A stretch of DNA of 64,000 bases from contig CAJQUW010016870.1 of assembly GCA_907163375.1 (NCBI GenBank), positions 1 to 64,000 on the forward strand. Direction: 5' to 3'. Made by a program: the position numbers and the translations under genes. The notes beneath the pieces were generated by a model. It was given only the letters and a program-made list of their open reading frames with translations, did not search any database and was not told the DNA's origin. The stretch is from Prostheceraeus crozeri (Eukaryota > Platyhelminthes > Polycladida > Euryleptidae). Below, piece by piece: positions 44,901 to 51,103 of the stretch (positions within the stretch are counted from its first letter, which is position 1; every line of letters begins with the position of its first letter).

Positions 44901-45298
44901 GTCGACAGCCATGTCAAGCCACAACATCGGCAGAATCTGTGAGTCCCACAAGCGAACAAGAAGAGAATAATCATGATCAAAAAGGCGATGATGTTGACAG
45001 TAACGACGATAAAGTAGTATTTTGTTCACAGACTGATTATTTGATGTGTGAAGAATGTGGAAAGAAAATTCTCATGTTCGACGTGCCAGAGCATCAGGAC
45101 TTTCACTTAGCGCAGCGCTTGCATCAAGAAATACAAGAAGATTTACGGAAAGACTCTAAGCTTGAAACTAGGGTCTCGGTGAATTCGAATACTGGATTTT
45201 CTAACAAAAAGCGCGGACGACCACCTTCATCCCTAAAGTCGGTATCGAGACGCAAAAAGCTCTCCTCTTCAGAATCTCTTGATAGATTTCTTAGATAA
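2835..45298 (+). CDS. POLH: DNA polymerase eta, seven coding exons
   Basis: Y-family translesion polymerase that inserts correct bases opposite UV cyclobutane dimers at stalled nuclear replication forks. Exons 2835-2971, 3058-3290, 9140-9360, 26154-26257, 30497-30619, 36046-36408 and 44422-45298 join in phase to 2058 nt, or 685 residues; human Pol eta has 713. Seen in the translation: catalytic D13 and M14, D116-E117 in SIDEAYLD, lesion-contacting Q38 and R61 at the same numbers as human, the motif GFHCSAGISHNK (palm), RSLGGK-like RNLGGKLG (thumb), SIGCSKTFPGK (start of the little finger), then a long Ser-rich tail. The tail has three FF motifs, a UBZ3 zinc finger (C603, C606, H618, H622, with D620), basic clusters near 656-673 and a final SLDRFL motif resembling a PCNA-binding peptide. 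An in-frame TAG lies two codons before the start. No break is seen, so the gene looks functional. Confidence 0.97.
3058..3290 (+). CDS. POLH: POLH coding exon 2
   Basis: Residues 46-123 plus one base of codon 124. Acceptor TTTTTGCAG, donor ACAG|GTGAGG. Contains IIAVGYEARAHGVTR, with Y52 and R61 as in human, and the second catalytic motif ASIDEAYLD with D116 and E117. Intron 1 before it is only 86 bp, the single short intron of the gene. Confidence 0.96.
3291..5579 (+). other. POLH intron 2, first part
   Basis: Noncoding, AT-rich. I recognise no element or gene here. Confidence 0.6.
5580..5745 (+). repeat. Dispersed repeat copy A, inverted relative to 33.6 kb
   Basis: This stretch matches the reverse complement of 33584-33784 with moderate divergence. 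Shared blocks include CTCATGTGGAATGAATTGG, AACGTAxCAAAxTGCGTCAAG and the poly-A/T-rich centre. Similarity stops abruptly near 5745. It is a dispersed repeat of unknown family lying in POLH intron 2, with its partner in intron 5. Confidence 0.8.
5746..9139 (+). other. POLH intron 2, second part
   Basis: No gene or transposon recognised. It ends in the acceptor ACCATTTCAG at 9130-9139. A nearer AG at 9117 would put exon 3 out of phase with exon 2, so the later one is chosen. Confidence 0.6.
9140..9360 (+). CDS. POLH: POLH coding exon 3
   Basis: Completes codon 124 and encodes residues 125-197. This linker is variable in the family and is followed by the conserved GATIVEKMRQAVFEQTGFHCSAGISHNK segment of the palm. 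Donor AAG|GTGAGC in phase 0. It aligns to human Pol eta GAVIVEEMRAAI...GFQCSAGISHNK, including the loss of much of the variable linker seen in the human protein. Confidence 0.95.
9605..9882 (-). mobile_element. LINE remnant, C-terminal end of ORF2
   Basis: The minus strand reads GRVESMEVSGRRVVGRPRRTW, then HQCVSEDVKKIGIPEELAANRD, a stop, and WRRSINRSAP. This RRxxGRPRxTW...DRDxWR ending is typical of many non-LTR retrotransposon polyproteins. Only the extreme C-terminus remains, so it is a 5'-truncated, inactive copy in POLH intron 3. Confidence 0.75.
9883..13989 (+). other. POLH intron 3, no gene recognised
   Basis: Several open frames of 60-103 codons occur here. None has a recognisable domain, splice context or codon pattern that I would defend. 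Confidence 0.55.
13990..14370 (-). mobile_element. LINE remnant, reverse transcriptase C-terminal region
   Basis: On the minus strand, KLKSKTYKTVVRPA is followed after frame changes by a TMEMRML segment and then RLRWFGQVERD...LPGRRPP. This order (KxKIYKTVVRP, HTMEMRML, RLRWxGHVxR, GRRPxG) is that of the C-terminal part of a common non-LTR retrotransposon polyprotein. At least two frame changes and stops show it is an old dead copy in POLH intron 3. Confidence 0.75.
14371..16087 (+). other. POLH intron 3, no gene recognised
   Basis: AT-rich noncoding DNA without recognised element ends. Confidence 0.5.
16088..16703 (-). mobile_element. LINE remnant, CR1/jockey-like reverse transcriptase end
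   Basis: The minus strand encodes a segment (about 16273-16578) with KFLEVIVDEFLKWDTHV, then ISQRLSVLRRLKPFLSTNDLV and RSIIEYASPV. A second frame (about 16088-16276) follows with CGSSRCQCNYFMPLEYRRL. These match the region after the catalytic core of CR1/jockey-like reverse transcriptases. A frame change separates the two parts and the catalytic YxDD region is absent, so this is a truncated copy in POLH intron 3. Confidence 0.85.
16704..18838 (+). other. POLH intron 3, no gene recognised
   Basis: An open frame of 113 codons (17656-17997) was considered and not accepted. Nothing else can be named. Confidence 0.5.
18839..18900. repeat. Exact 31-bp tandem duplication
   Basis: The 31 bases at 18839-18869 are repeated without any change at 18870-18900. 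Perfect identity in a noncoding region suggests a recent slippage or duplication event, and probable length variation between individuals. Confidence 0.95.
18901..23060 (+). other. POLH intron 3, no gene recognised
   Basis: AT-rich sequence without recognisable coding regions or element termini. Confidence 0.5.
23069..23606. mobile_element. Foldback transposon copy 1, 8-bp target duplication
   Basis: The element begins GGGGCGCGTCTAAAGACCAC and ends with a sequence whose reverse complement is GGGGCGTTTAAATACCAC. Its two halves are diverged inverted copies over roughly 190 bp each, sharing words such as CCACAAATACGCCACAAATxC and CAATCAATGCAAATTTGAAT. A unique centre of about 140 bp separates them. 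ATGAATAC flanks it on both sides (23061-23068 and 23607-23614), an 8-bp duplication as expected for hAT or P superfamilies. It encodes no transposase, so it is nonautonomous. It lies in POLH intron 3; a second copy is at 27432-28069. Confidence 0.9.
23670..23699. repeat. Near-perfect hairpin with CRE-like arms
   Basis: CATGACGTCACTC and GAGTGACATCATG form 13-bp inverted arms with one mismatch around the loop ACTA. The left arm contains TGACGTCA, the full CRE/ATF palindrome. It lies 63 bp beyond foldback copy 1. Confidence 0.85.
23700..24849 (+). other. POLH intron 3, no gene recognised
   Basis: AT-rich noncoding stretch between two repeats. Confidence 0.5.
24850..25510. mobile_element. Candidate hAT-type nonautonomous element
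   Basis: Both ends are rich in TTCCCGGGAAT-type palindromes in inverted orientation, with shared CTATTTCCCGG blocks near 24883 and, inverted, near 25440. The right end reads CCTGGGAAGAGACCCTA. Such termini resemble decayed hAT elements. I cannot define exact ends or a target duplication, so this is tentative. Confidence 0.35.
25511..26153 (+). other. End of POLH intron 3
   Basis: No element recognised. The intron ends in the pyrimidine-rich acceptor TTTTCGTCTTCAG at 26141-26153. Confidence 0.6.
26154..26257 (+). CDS. POLH: POLH coding exon 4
   Basis: Residues 198-231 plus two bases of codon 232: ILAKFACGMHKPNKQTILPL continuing to NLSVKK. It matches the human VLAKLACGLNKPNRQT segment that closes the palm and begins the thumb. 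Donor AAAAT|GTGAGT. Its length (104 nt) is not a multiple of three, so skipping it would shift the reading frame. Confidence 0.95.
26258..26716 (+). other. Start of POLH intron 4
   Basis: Noncoding, nothing recognised. Confidence 0.55.
26725..27116. mobile_element. hAT-type MITE with perfect 8-bp target duplication
   Basis: The left end CAGGGATGTGGAGTCGGAGT and the right end, reverse complement CAGGGATGCGGAGTCC, are hAT-like terminal inverted repeats. GTTTGTAA flanks it exactly at 26717-26724 and 27117-27124. Both subterminal regions hold the hairpin AGTCCTATCA-TGATAGGACT with a 2- or 3-base loop. At 392 bp with no open frame, it must have depended on a hAT transposase made elsewhere. Confidence 0.92.
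27125..27423 (+). other. POLH intron 4 spacer
   Basis: Noncoding DNA between two transposons. Short open frames on both strands have no recognisable content. Confidence 0.5.
27432..28069. mobile_element. Foldback transposon copy 2
   Basis: Same family as 23069-23606, with the same order and long nearly identical segments (for example the central region around 27700). It has extended terminal repeats: TACCACAAATACGG at the left, and GACGCGCCC preceded by ATTTGTGGTATTTA at the right. It is flanked by ATCAAAAA (27424-27431) and ATCAAAAG (28070-28077), an 8-bp duplication with one change. No coding capacity. It lies in POLH intron 4, the other side of exon 4 from copy 1. Confidence 0.88.
28078..28321 (+). 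other. POLH intron 4 spacer
   Basis: Noncoding, nothing recognised. Confidence 0.5.
28324..29108. mobile_element. TA-flanked MITE with GACGC-rich termini
   Basis: The left end CCGCATTTCTTTGAATATGA and the right end, reverse complement CCGTATTTCCTTGAATAAGA, are inverted repeats followed by several copies of GAATAAGAGACGCCC-type words in both subterminal regions. It is bounded by TA on each side (28322-28323, 29109-29110). These features fit a nonautonomous ISL2EU-like or Tc1/mariner-like element; the superfamily is not certain. Open frames inside it are short and unrelated to any protein I know. Confidence 0.75.
29111..30496 (+). other. End of POLH intron 4
   Basis: No gene or element recognised. 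Ends in the acceptor CGTCTTTTTTAG at 30485-30496. Confidence 0.55.
30497..30619 (+). CDS. POLH: POLH coding exon 5
   Basis: Completes I232 and encodes residues 233-272 plus two bases of codon 273: RNLGGKLGTSVMEDLKVTTM, then GQLRDRF and HYGEKTG. This is the thumb domain and matches human RSLGGKLGASVIEILGIEYM. Donor CCGG|GTAAGC. Confidence 0.96.
30620..31694 (+). other. Start of POLH intron 5
   Basis: AT-rich noncoding DNA, nothing recognised. Confidence 0.55.
31698..31861. mobile_element. Small MITE with a perfect 17-bp inverted repeat
   Basis: TAACCCATTAATGCCCA (31695-31711) is exactly inverted at 31848-31864. If the outer TAA and TTA are relics of a TTAA target site (GTAA on the left, TTAT on the right), this is a 164-bp piggyBac-type MITE with CCCATTAATGCCCA termini. 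Otherwise the whole 170-bp unit is an unassigned foldback element. No coding content. Confidence 0.65.
31865..32245 (+). other. POLH intron 5 spacer
   Basis: Nothing recognised; noncoding. Confidence 0.5.
32246..32328. repeat. ACATCCT short repeats and a 9-bp hairpin
   Basis: Three copies of ACATCCT plus related TCCTAC words lie at 32246-32280. CGGACTCGG (32298-32306) then pairs with CCGAGTCCG (32320-32328) across a T-rich loop. A simple repeat followed by a hairpin; no function can be assigned. Confidence 0.7.
33584..33784 (-). repeat. Dispersed repeat copy B
   Basis: The reverse complement matches 5580-5745. It lies within the 33122-35331 element, so either it belongs to that family or it was inserted later. 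Copy A has none of the surrounding element sequence, which favours an independent repeat. Confidence 0.8.
33891..33922. repeat. Perfect 11-bp hairpin
   Basis: ACTCATTAAAT (33891-33901) and ATTTAATGAGT (33912-33922) form an uninterrupted inverted repeat with a 10-base loop. No coding or terminator context. Confidence 0.85.
35438..35466. repeat. Perfect 11-bp hairpin
   Basis: CAATAGCCATG and CATGGCTATTG are perfect inverted arms around the 7-base loop TAAATTG, in POLH intron 5 about 100 bp beyond the 2.2-kb element. Function unknown. Confidence 0.85.
35467..36045 (+). other. End of POLH intron 5
   Basis: Noncoding. Ends in the acceptor TTTTATACTTCAG at 36033-36045. Confidence 0.55.
36046..36408 (+). 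CDS. POLH: POLH coding exon 6
   Basis: Completes G273 and encodes residues 274-393 plus two bases of codon 394. It reads RWLHAIARG...SIGCSKTFPGKNSL, then the little-finger (PAD) domain with CALTRYEIKKI and ends HGGQV. It covers what lies in several exons in mammals, including human TIGCSKNFPGK and CALTRYDAHK. Donor TATG|GTAAGT; its TG joins the first base of exon 7 to make W394. Confidence 0.96.
36409..37739 (+). other. Start of POLH intron 6
   Basis: AT-rich noncoding DNA, nothing recognised. Confidence 0.55.
37740..38065 (+). repeat. Two tandem units of a dispersed repeat
   Basis: Each unit runs from a CTxAGAxCAT block through ATCAAAA-GATG, TCATCAGGTGAG-like and TCATTCTCC blocks to GTTTCAG. 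Unit 2 (about 37980-38065) is continuous. Unit 1 (about 37740-37925) is interrupted by the 113-bp insertion at 37779-37891. The region matches the reverse complement of 43615-44100, so the same repeat occurs inverted at the far end of this intron. Confidence 0.75.
37779..37891. mobile_element. 113-bp foldback insertion nested in a repeat unit
   Basis: The insertion starts GGCGACCGCACAGAAACA and its end in reverse complement is GGCGACCGAGCAGAAACA, after allowing for flanking G/C ambiguity. CAGG lies on each side (37775-37778, 37892-37895). Removing it restores TCATCAGGTGAG, the sequence found uninterrupted in three other repeat copies (near 38025, 43648 and 44036; one has a base change). It is therefore a real insertion of a tiny inverted-repeat element. 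Confidence 0.8.
38774..38969 (+). pseudogene. Harbinger accessory MADF/Myb-like protein, first exon only
   Basis: Encodes about 65 residues starting MPKSETPKQLEVRERKKRQL, followed by EHLINVVRNYPILFDTNLEDYKDIRKKG and CAWTAVVKELGLETG. The pattern (LixxVrxyPxLyd..dyKd...k..aWxxva) is that of a MADF DNA-binding domain. A good donor G|GTAAGT follows at 38970. In PIF/Harbinger elements a MADF or Myb/SANT protein is needed with the transposase for DNA binding and nuclear import. The second exon is missing here, so the protein is incomplete. Confidence 0.75.
39045..39644 (-). pseudogene. Harbinger transposase, truncated (HARBI1-like)
   Basis: A 199-codon frame reads MTASKTEVAKVAVIL, a basic stretch KTRRKRKRRW, then MTPEKFELLFSKI, the helix-turn-helix ERLTITLVFLATGCSQQELA with GRSTISNLL, and NCVGSLDGKHFRIQCP, whose Asp is the first catalytic residue of the DDE_4 nuclease. 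It then runs into unrelated sequence and stops. The second Asp and the Glu are absent, as full transposases are about 350-400 residues. It cannot be catalytically active. Confidence 0.9.
40185..40320. repeat. Candidate small repeat with strong hairpin
   Basis: Bounded by ATGGCCGT at 40186 and 40313 and containing GTATTAATAA twice (40193, 40267). At its centre is the hairpin TTACCTGCA-AC-TGCAGGTAA (40223-40242) with 9-bp arms. Related words occur at 42390-42443, including GTGGCCCGTATTAC in reverse orientation. This could be the left end of a larger element or a small foldback unit; I cannot decide. Confidence 0.4.
40321..41939 (+). other. POLH intron 6 spacer
   Basis: Noncoding, AT-rich. A short (CA) run lies at 41461-41476. 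No gene recognised. Confidence 0.5.
41940..42450. repeat. Diverged tandem duplication, about 250-bp unit
   Basis: Two copies share GTTGCAATxTTCA (41970, 42230), AATACAGCT..AxGTAAAT and AGCTTAGGTGACGGAAAA (42110, 42356). The spacing is 246-260 bp. Divergence is substantial, so the duplication is old. No protein is encoded. Confidence 0.7.
42451..43614 (+). other. POLH intron 6 spacer
   Basis: Noncoding, nothing recognised. Confidence 0.5.
43615..44100 (-). repeat. Inverted copies of the 37.7-kb repeat
   Basis: The reverse complement shows the same blocks as 37740-38065: CTGAAACTGGAGAACG at 43807, ATTGTCATGATTATTCAGAGCATG around 43690-43715, and TCACCTGATGATGAACTTAATTTTGATATG at 43646. A further unit is at about 44030-44095. 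At least two units are present and neither carries the 113-bp insertion. Confidence 0.75.
44101..44421 (+). other. End of POLH intron 6
   Basis: The open reading frame of exon 7 extends back to 44384, so stops do not mark the exon boundary. The acceptor TCGATTCCAG (to 44421) is placed by phase and by the conserved W-SP junction. Its pyrimidine tract is weak. Confidence 0.7.
44422..45298 (+). CDS. POLH: POLH coding exon 7: little-finger end and regulatory tail
   Basis: Completes W394 and encodes residues 395-685. It starts SPAITCLGLSAGKF, matching human SPPLTMLFLCATKF, the last strand of the polymerase core. The rest is a Ser/Thr-rich, probably disordered tail with FF pairs at 422-423, 492-493 and 549-550. 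The latter two are in the repeated context FFE[RK]L and are candidate REV1-interacting motifs. Next come an acidic stretch, the UBZ3 finger (C603xxC606...H618xDxH622), which in human Pol eta binds ubiquitinated PCNA, KKRGRP and RRKK (nuclear-localisation candidates) and the terminal ESLDRFLR, PIP-like but lacking the usual Gln and second aromatic. Confidence 0.95.
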
Positions 45299-46514
45299 TT
45301 TATATTTGAGTTTCTTTTTGCTATGTTTAATTTCAAATGTGCATTTCTCTAATATTTTGATATTTGTATGTTTTTACTTTTCCTAATTATACACGTGTTT
45401 TGTCAGTAAAAGTGGGTTTTTAGCAAATTATGTCGGTAAAACGCCAGTCAAGCATTTTTTACCAGAAATTTACCTAGCTAAACTGGAATTGGGAACTTCA
45501 GAACTTGGTATAGAAAGTCGTAAAACGCTAATCCAAATTAGATCTAAAAAATGCGGGACATCTTAGGTATTTTCCAAGCGTTGGGAAAAATTTACCTGAT
45601 TTTCAAAAATGTAATGCTGGCGAGATGGTCCCATTGACTGATAATGGGAAATTCCAGGTAATCACGATCATAGCTTTTCCACGTTCAACATAATCATGTT
45701 CTTGTCCTATTGGAATATGTTCAAGTTAGTGAATTTAGTCAAATTTCACGCGAGATAAAAGTACGGAATGTGGTAAATCCATTTTGTTTGACTCTTTTCG
45801 CGGTGCAGAAAAGTCTTGCAGCATGCTTTATACACTATTTGAAAATGTTGAACGCGCTAATAAGTACAGGAGACAATTTTAGGTCCTGTTAATAGGCCTA
45901 TCGATGAGCGATATTGATCAAGTTGGTAACTTACTGTCTTTAGATACATTTTCACATACATCACCGGTCGGAGGCATAAGCACTTATGCAGGATAGAAAA
46001 TGACTTGAAGATATCCCATGCTGAAAATTATGACTTGCTAGTATAGTGACAGCTGGTGCCTTTACGTTTTAAACTTTCTTTATGAGACATGATTAGCAGA
46101 GGGAGATGAACATTGACTCTATTTATAGGGGCGTGATTTAGTGCAGTACCACAACCAGTCTCAGTGCTTAATCGTCGGCGATAACAACTATTTCATTCTT
46201 CCATGCATTTCTGATTAAAAAGAGGTATTTTAGTCAGACATCGGCCATAGTGAAAGAGTTTTCACAAACTTCAATCTGCATTGACTTCAATTATTGATCC
46301 TGTCCAAGAACAGGAACCGGGTAGATCTCGGCATACACGCAGATTCATAGCAGTCATGGAAAAGGTGTAATGCATTCTCCGAAAGTCCCATTTTCAGCCT
46401 CATTCATTTTAGAAACTCGTGCTGCCGGTCAGACCAAATTATTCATCCACTTGGCTTTTATATAGCCTCTTAATATCAATCAAGTGAAACAATTGGAGCA
46501 TGGATATCTATCAT
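45299..46514 (+). other. POLH 3' flank and likely 3' UTR
   Basis: No AATAAA hexamer stands out soon after the stop, so the transcript end cannot be placed. Between 45390 and 45660 there are several TTTACC/GGTAAA-type words in both orientations that may mark a decayed repeat. The stretch ends at the TTAA target site of the piggyBac element. Confidence 0.45.
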
Positions 46515-47117
46515 TTAACCCTTTGGGGTTTTGTGGTATAAATATGCACCACATAAGTAAACCCATCTTTATGTAATTGTAATGATAACATTTAACAAAA
46601 TCTATCTATATATCGTACAAACACAATCTAAAAAATATATTTAAAGTGATATTTCATTCCAAATGATATATTTAATGTTTGTTTGTCTTCGTAATAGATG
46701 TATGATCTTTCGAAATCAATTTCAATTTCGACACACTGTTGATTCAGAGTGATATTTTCGGACAAGTAAGTGATTCAACATTACTCTTTCTACGTATTAT
46801 CCGAGTATATTACAGTACTTTCTAAATACATATATCAGCAATCGTATATGATCAACTGATTTAGCGTAATTGAATGAAAAAAACAGGTGGTACAAAAATA
46901 AACCACAAAACGGAAAGAGAATTTTACATTGCAATAAAGTAAAATTCATATCTTGCTATAGTCAGGGATAAGACACAGGTTTACTAATGTAAAACCTACA
47001 GAGTAATAAAGAACAATATTATCAATATCAAACAGATTCTTTTGCATCGAGTAAAAATATTAAATTTTCTGAATAATGGAAACTAAAATCATTTTGAAGT
47101 CTGCAAAAATAGAGAGC

Positions 47118-47189
47118 GTTCAGCAGCGGGATTCGAACCCGCTAATTTTACTTGTGCTGTGTCGGTGTTATCCACTACACCACTGGAAC
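47118..47189 (-). pseudogene. tRNA-Val-like sequence (CAC), degenerate
   Basis: On the minus strand, 72 bases have tRNA layout. TGGTGTAGTGG (A box) lies in a D arm GTGT-AGTGGATA-ACAC. A 17-base anticodon arm follows with CAC in the anticodon position. A perfect T arm GCGGG-TTCGAAT-CCCGC contains the B box GGTTCGAATCC. The anticodon stem pairs at only two of five positions, base 33 is G instead of U, and the acceptor stem pairs poorly, so a functional tRNA is unlikely. The intact A and B boxes suggest a tRNA pseudogene or SINE head. It sits inside the piggyBac element, upstream of its transposase. Confidence 0.7.
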
Positions 47190-47453
47190 ACGCATGTAAA
47201 TGATTGCGGCACGCGGTTTATATACGGCTTATTCAGTTACTTATCAGTGTCTCAAGTAGTAGGAATTTTACATAAAATCGGATTTTAGTACAAAATTTAC
47301 CATTTCATGAAGATCCATGTATTGTTTGGTCAGACCTACTGATTTTTTATAGTTACTGTTTCTAAACATACTCGCATACAGTGCTATAAGCGTGCATGTG
47401 TAGCCTGCATACAATGCATATTAGAGAATAAACATTATGCTTTTTTTTCAGGA

Positions 47454-48957
47454 ATGTCAAGGGCGAATTGTGAGAGTCGTTCATTCAAGGAGGGGAGCTG
47501 CTCAAGAGCTGCAATTGCCCTGCTATATGCTGACAATAGTGACGAGGAAATTGAACCATTAGACGATGAAGACGAATCTTTCATCACTGATGACCAGACA
47601 GTCGAGGCTGATGAAACAATTATTGGCAATGAAGAAAGTGAAGACGAAGATGAACTAGAAGGCGAAACAACGAACACACAAGCTTGAATTGGACTCAAAT
47701 ATATAAGATGAAATCAGTTGAAGTAACGAATCCTATTTCTTTCGGCAGCGTAAAAATCGGTATTCTGAGCTAAGGTGAAGCTGCAACACCTTACGAAGTG
47801 TTTGAGAAAACGTTTCAGGTTCAAAAATTGGATAGAAGAAGTAATTCTACCCCAAGGTCCGTTTTATATGCCAACAGAAAAGGAGTTGACCTGAATACCA
47901 ATACTGAAGAAATGAAGCGCTACTTGGCCTCCATATATGATGGGATATAATAAATTGCCTGAGTTGAGAGACTATTGGAAGCAGATGACGATACTTCATG
48001 TCAGCAAATTTTCCCAAACCATGACCAGCAGAAGATTTGAGATCCTGAGAGCTCATTTGCACTTCAATGACAATGAAGCAGAACATTCTGAAGGTCCTGG
48101 TAAAATTCAGCCAGTCCTGGATCATGCCAACATGGTTTTTTCAAGATGCTTATGAATACGAAGAAGAGCTTTCGATAGATGAGCATATGGTGAAATTCAA
48201 GGGAAACAATTCCAACAAACAATACATGAGAGGAAAACCGACTCCATGGGTTTCAAAGAGTGGATTCTGGCGGCAGCTAAATCTGGTTATGCTTATCAGA
48301 TACATCTGTATACTGGAAAGGATACAGGAAACTCCAATCTTGGCTTGGGAGAACAGGTCGTTACGAAGCTGAGCCAGTGTGTGGAAGTAACTGGATGTGT
48401 GATTGGAATGGATAACTTTTTCACTTCCAATCAATCTTCTTGAAGACCTCCATGCAAAAGGAATCAAAGCTATTGAACAATTCGTTCTCATCGGAAGGGC
48501 CTGCCTCCAAAAGCAAAAGAAGTAAAGAAGATGGAAAGAAGGAGAAACTCACTCTTTTGTCTCGCAGAATGAAAAGGTTTCCGTGTGCCTATGGATGGAC
48601 AAGCGGACCAGTTCCTAATCGCGTCTAACATTCGTTGATCCCTCACAGACAACAGTTGTTGAAAAGAAGGAGACGAGGGCAACCTGGAAAACAGCCGAAG
48701 ACCATCCCATCTGTTGTCGTGCAATACAATTCAGCGATGCAGGGTGTTGATTTGTGCGATCAAAAGAAAGTTTCGTACGAGATCGGCCACAGATCCCCAA
48801 GAAGTACTCAACCTTCGTCTATTCTTCGATCTTTTGGACATGGCTATCAACAATGCATATGTTGTCTACTGCTCTAGGAAACTGGGAAAGATGTTCATTC
48901 GTAACGAATTTCGACGATCAGTGGCAAAAACAGCATGATTCGTGGATTCTCAAGTAG
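47454..48957 (+). pseudogene. piggyBac transposase, frameshifted (DDE_Tnp_1_7)
   Basis: The frame starts MSRANCESRSF and holds the acidic N-terminal region (residues about 25-77) that is common in the family, ending at a stop at 47685. The core follows in several frames: LPELRDYWKQM (47952), RRFEILRAHLHFNDNE, GPGKIQPVLDHAN, ELSIDEHMVKFKGN with the first catalytic Asp (about 48172), GFKEWILAAAKSGYAYQIHLYTGKDTG, GMDNFFTSN with the second Asp (about 48409), and MQGVDLCDQ with the third (about 48739). At least four frame changes plus stops are needed to read through, so it is a dead copy. The basic, Cys-poor 3' end near 48960-49120 is hard to assign. Confidence 0.9.
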
Positions 48958-49501
48958 AAAAGAAGAGCCAAGATGTGCACCTCCTGCCAAGAGATTACGT
49001 GTTCGAAGTTCAAATACAACCTCTACATCTCCCAAGAGTTGCCGCGGACAGAAAACGTTGCAAACATTGCAGCTCCCGATTGGTGGACAACAGGTAGTAA
49101 ATCATTCAGTGCACAGCTTGTGATGTTGCGCTCTGTCTGAATAGTTTCTCTATGAAATTGCTTTCGGGAACTATCATTTCATGGGACGTTACAAATCTAA
49201 GGAGATCTTTCGTAACTCAAGTTTTATGCTATCTCCATGTGAACGATGAGCTCTGTTTACTGAATAAAGTTATTCGGAATAGGGATGTTTTATCAATGTC
49301 ATGTCTAAATTCAATAAGTCTTATTCAAAGAGTAATCCGTTTTGTGGTACATTTTTTGTACCACCTAAAAAATCCAAAAAATATGTCACGTTTATATTAG
49401 ATATTTTCTAATATATTCACTAATTTACCATATTTAAGCAAGATAACATTGATTTATTTATGCTTCTTAGGTTAGTTACCTTATAAACCTCAAAGGGTTA
49501 A

Positions 49502-49731
49502 GAGGTATTTTTAAATCACACTCCGCCAAGTTTTGTCGATTACCATGGACCATAGAAGTAGATAATAGCACTATCTATGGTATTGTTAATTTCTATGCCA
49601 TAGACAGCTTGATAACCTTCAGCTGTCAGCTTAAAAGGGCTTTTCCAATGAAATGTTAAAGTATCAGGTGTTCACATCATGTGTTTCTCCCTCTAAGCTA
49701 TATTGTCTGCAGTGGATTGCACCATCATAGA
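49502..49731 (+). other. Spacer between piggyBac and LINE remnant
   Basis: Noncoding; nothing recognised. Confidence 0.4.
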
Positions 49732-51056
49732 TGTCTGCATTTAAGTGTTGCAGCTGTAGCGGTTCTAACGCTAAGTATACATTCGGCTGTCTTAGTGTTG
49801 GTAGCAATACCAACTGTTTTTCTTTAAACGACAAAGCGGATGTAAAAATAGAGTGTTCAAAATGTTACAAAAACTTGCCCTCCTAGTAGCAATCAGTTAA
49901 ATCTGACTCGACTGCCTCTGTGAGCGCATCCAGCATTTCCTCCACATTTAACGACCTGTCTGATTCTACCACTTTTCTATCTGTTGTCCAAGCTATTCGG
50001 TCATATCGGTCCTCTTTGTTGAAACATATCCCTAAAGGATCTCTCTTCCAGTTCACAAAGGCTTTGATAAGAGTGATTGAGTTAGCACTCTCACAAATGA
50101 TTTTGCCTCTTGGTCATGTTTTCTCCTCTTCCCAACTTTCTGCCTCCGATCACCGCCTCATAATGGTAGAAAACATGCGCGGAACTTAAGCAATCTCACT
50201 AACGATGGAATTATCGCTACCTTCGAGGCCAATCATAATACTGAGATTCTTTCGAATTCGATTTTAGCGTTTGGTTCGACACCAAGCAGCAGGAAGAGAA
50301 ATTATCAAGATCAACATATCCGTTCTTCAGTTTCCAGTAAAATCAAAGACGGAGACATACGAAGGGCCGTTCGAATTATCTTATCAGCACTGCAGGTAAA
50401 ACGTCCCATCAGACAATCGACGCCCTTTCCCGATCTCACAGTCGATTTCTCTTAATGTATAGATAAGAACAAAATAATCAATAACATCAAAAATAACAAG
50501 CTAATCAAAGAAATCAGCTTCTTTCAACTCTGACTGAACTAATCAGTGGCATCATGTCCAACAAACTGCCATTTTGCTAGGGGCAAATATAACAGCGCTA
50601 AATAAGGATGGAGGAATTCCGCAGCAGTGGATGCCCCTACCCAGTTATCGCCTGCAATGTGTGATTTTTATTTGAGGAATCATATTCGCAGAACTTGTTC
50701 ATACCATCAACTAGGGGTGCGGTGTCTGTGCCGGTTTAGATGCAGCTATTCATTCAATCGCATTGCAGCGTCTTTGGGTGGAGAAATTCTTGTTAAATTA
50801 GATTTTCGCAATGCTTTTGACACTATTAGGAAATACGACATAGCCGAGTCGTGTCTATCAAGTTATGCACCTCAATTGCTTGACTTCTTACTGCTTGCTA
50901 CTCATTTATCGACTTTACCAGCGTTTGGAGATTTTTTATAAAATCAGACGAGGGCTTGCAACAGGGAGACCCGTTTGCACCGGCACTCTTTTGTCTTGGT
51001 CTTCATGAAGCTTTAAGAAACTTTCAAAGCCATCACCGCTCCCCCCCCCCCCCCCC

Positions 51057-51103
<47 letters not shown>

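Larger units (their letters stand above)
46519..49497 (+). mobile_element. piggyBac element, nearly full length but inactive
   Basis: TTAA (46515-46518 and 49498-49501) flanks a 2979-bp unit with terminal inverted repeats CCCTTTGGGGTTT and, in reverse complement at the right end, CCCTTTGAGGTTT. Subterminal GTGGT...ACCAC palindromes occur at both ends: 46533-46552 at the left, and GTGGTAC-7-GTACCAC at 49344-49364. The region CCGTTTTGTGG...TACCACCT near 49337 is repeated inverted at 46885-46918. The interior holds a broken transposase. It was inserted about 1.2 kb beyond the POLH stop codon. Confidence 0.93.
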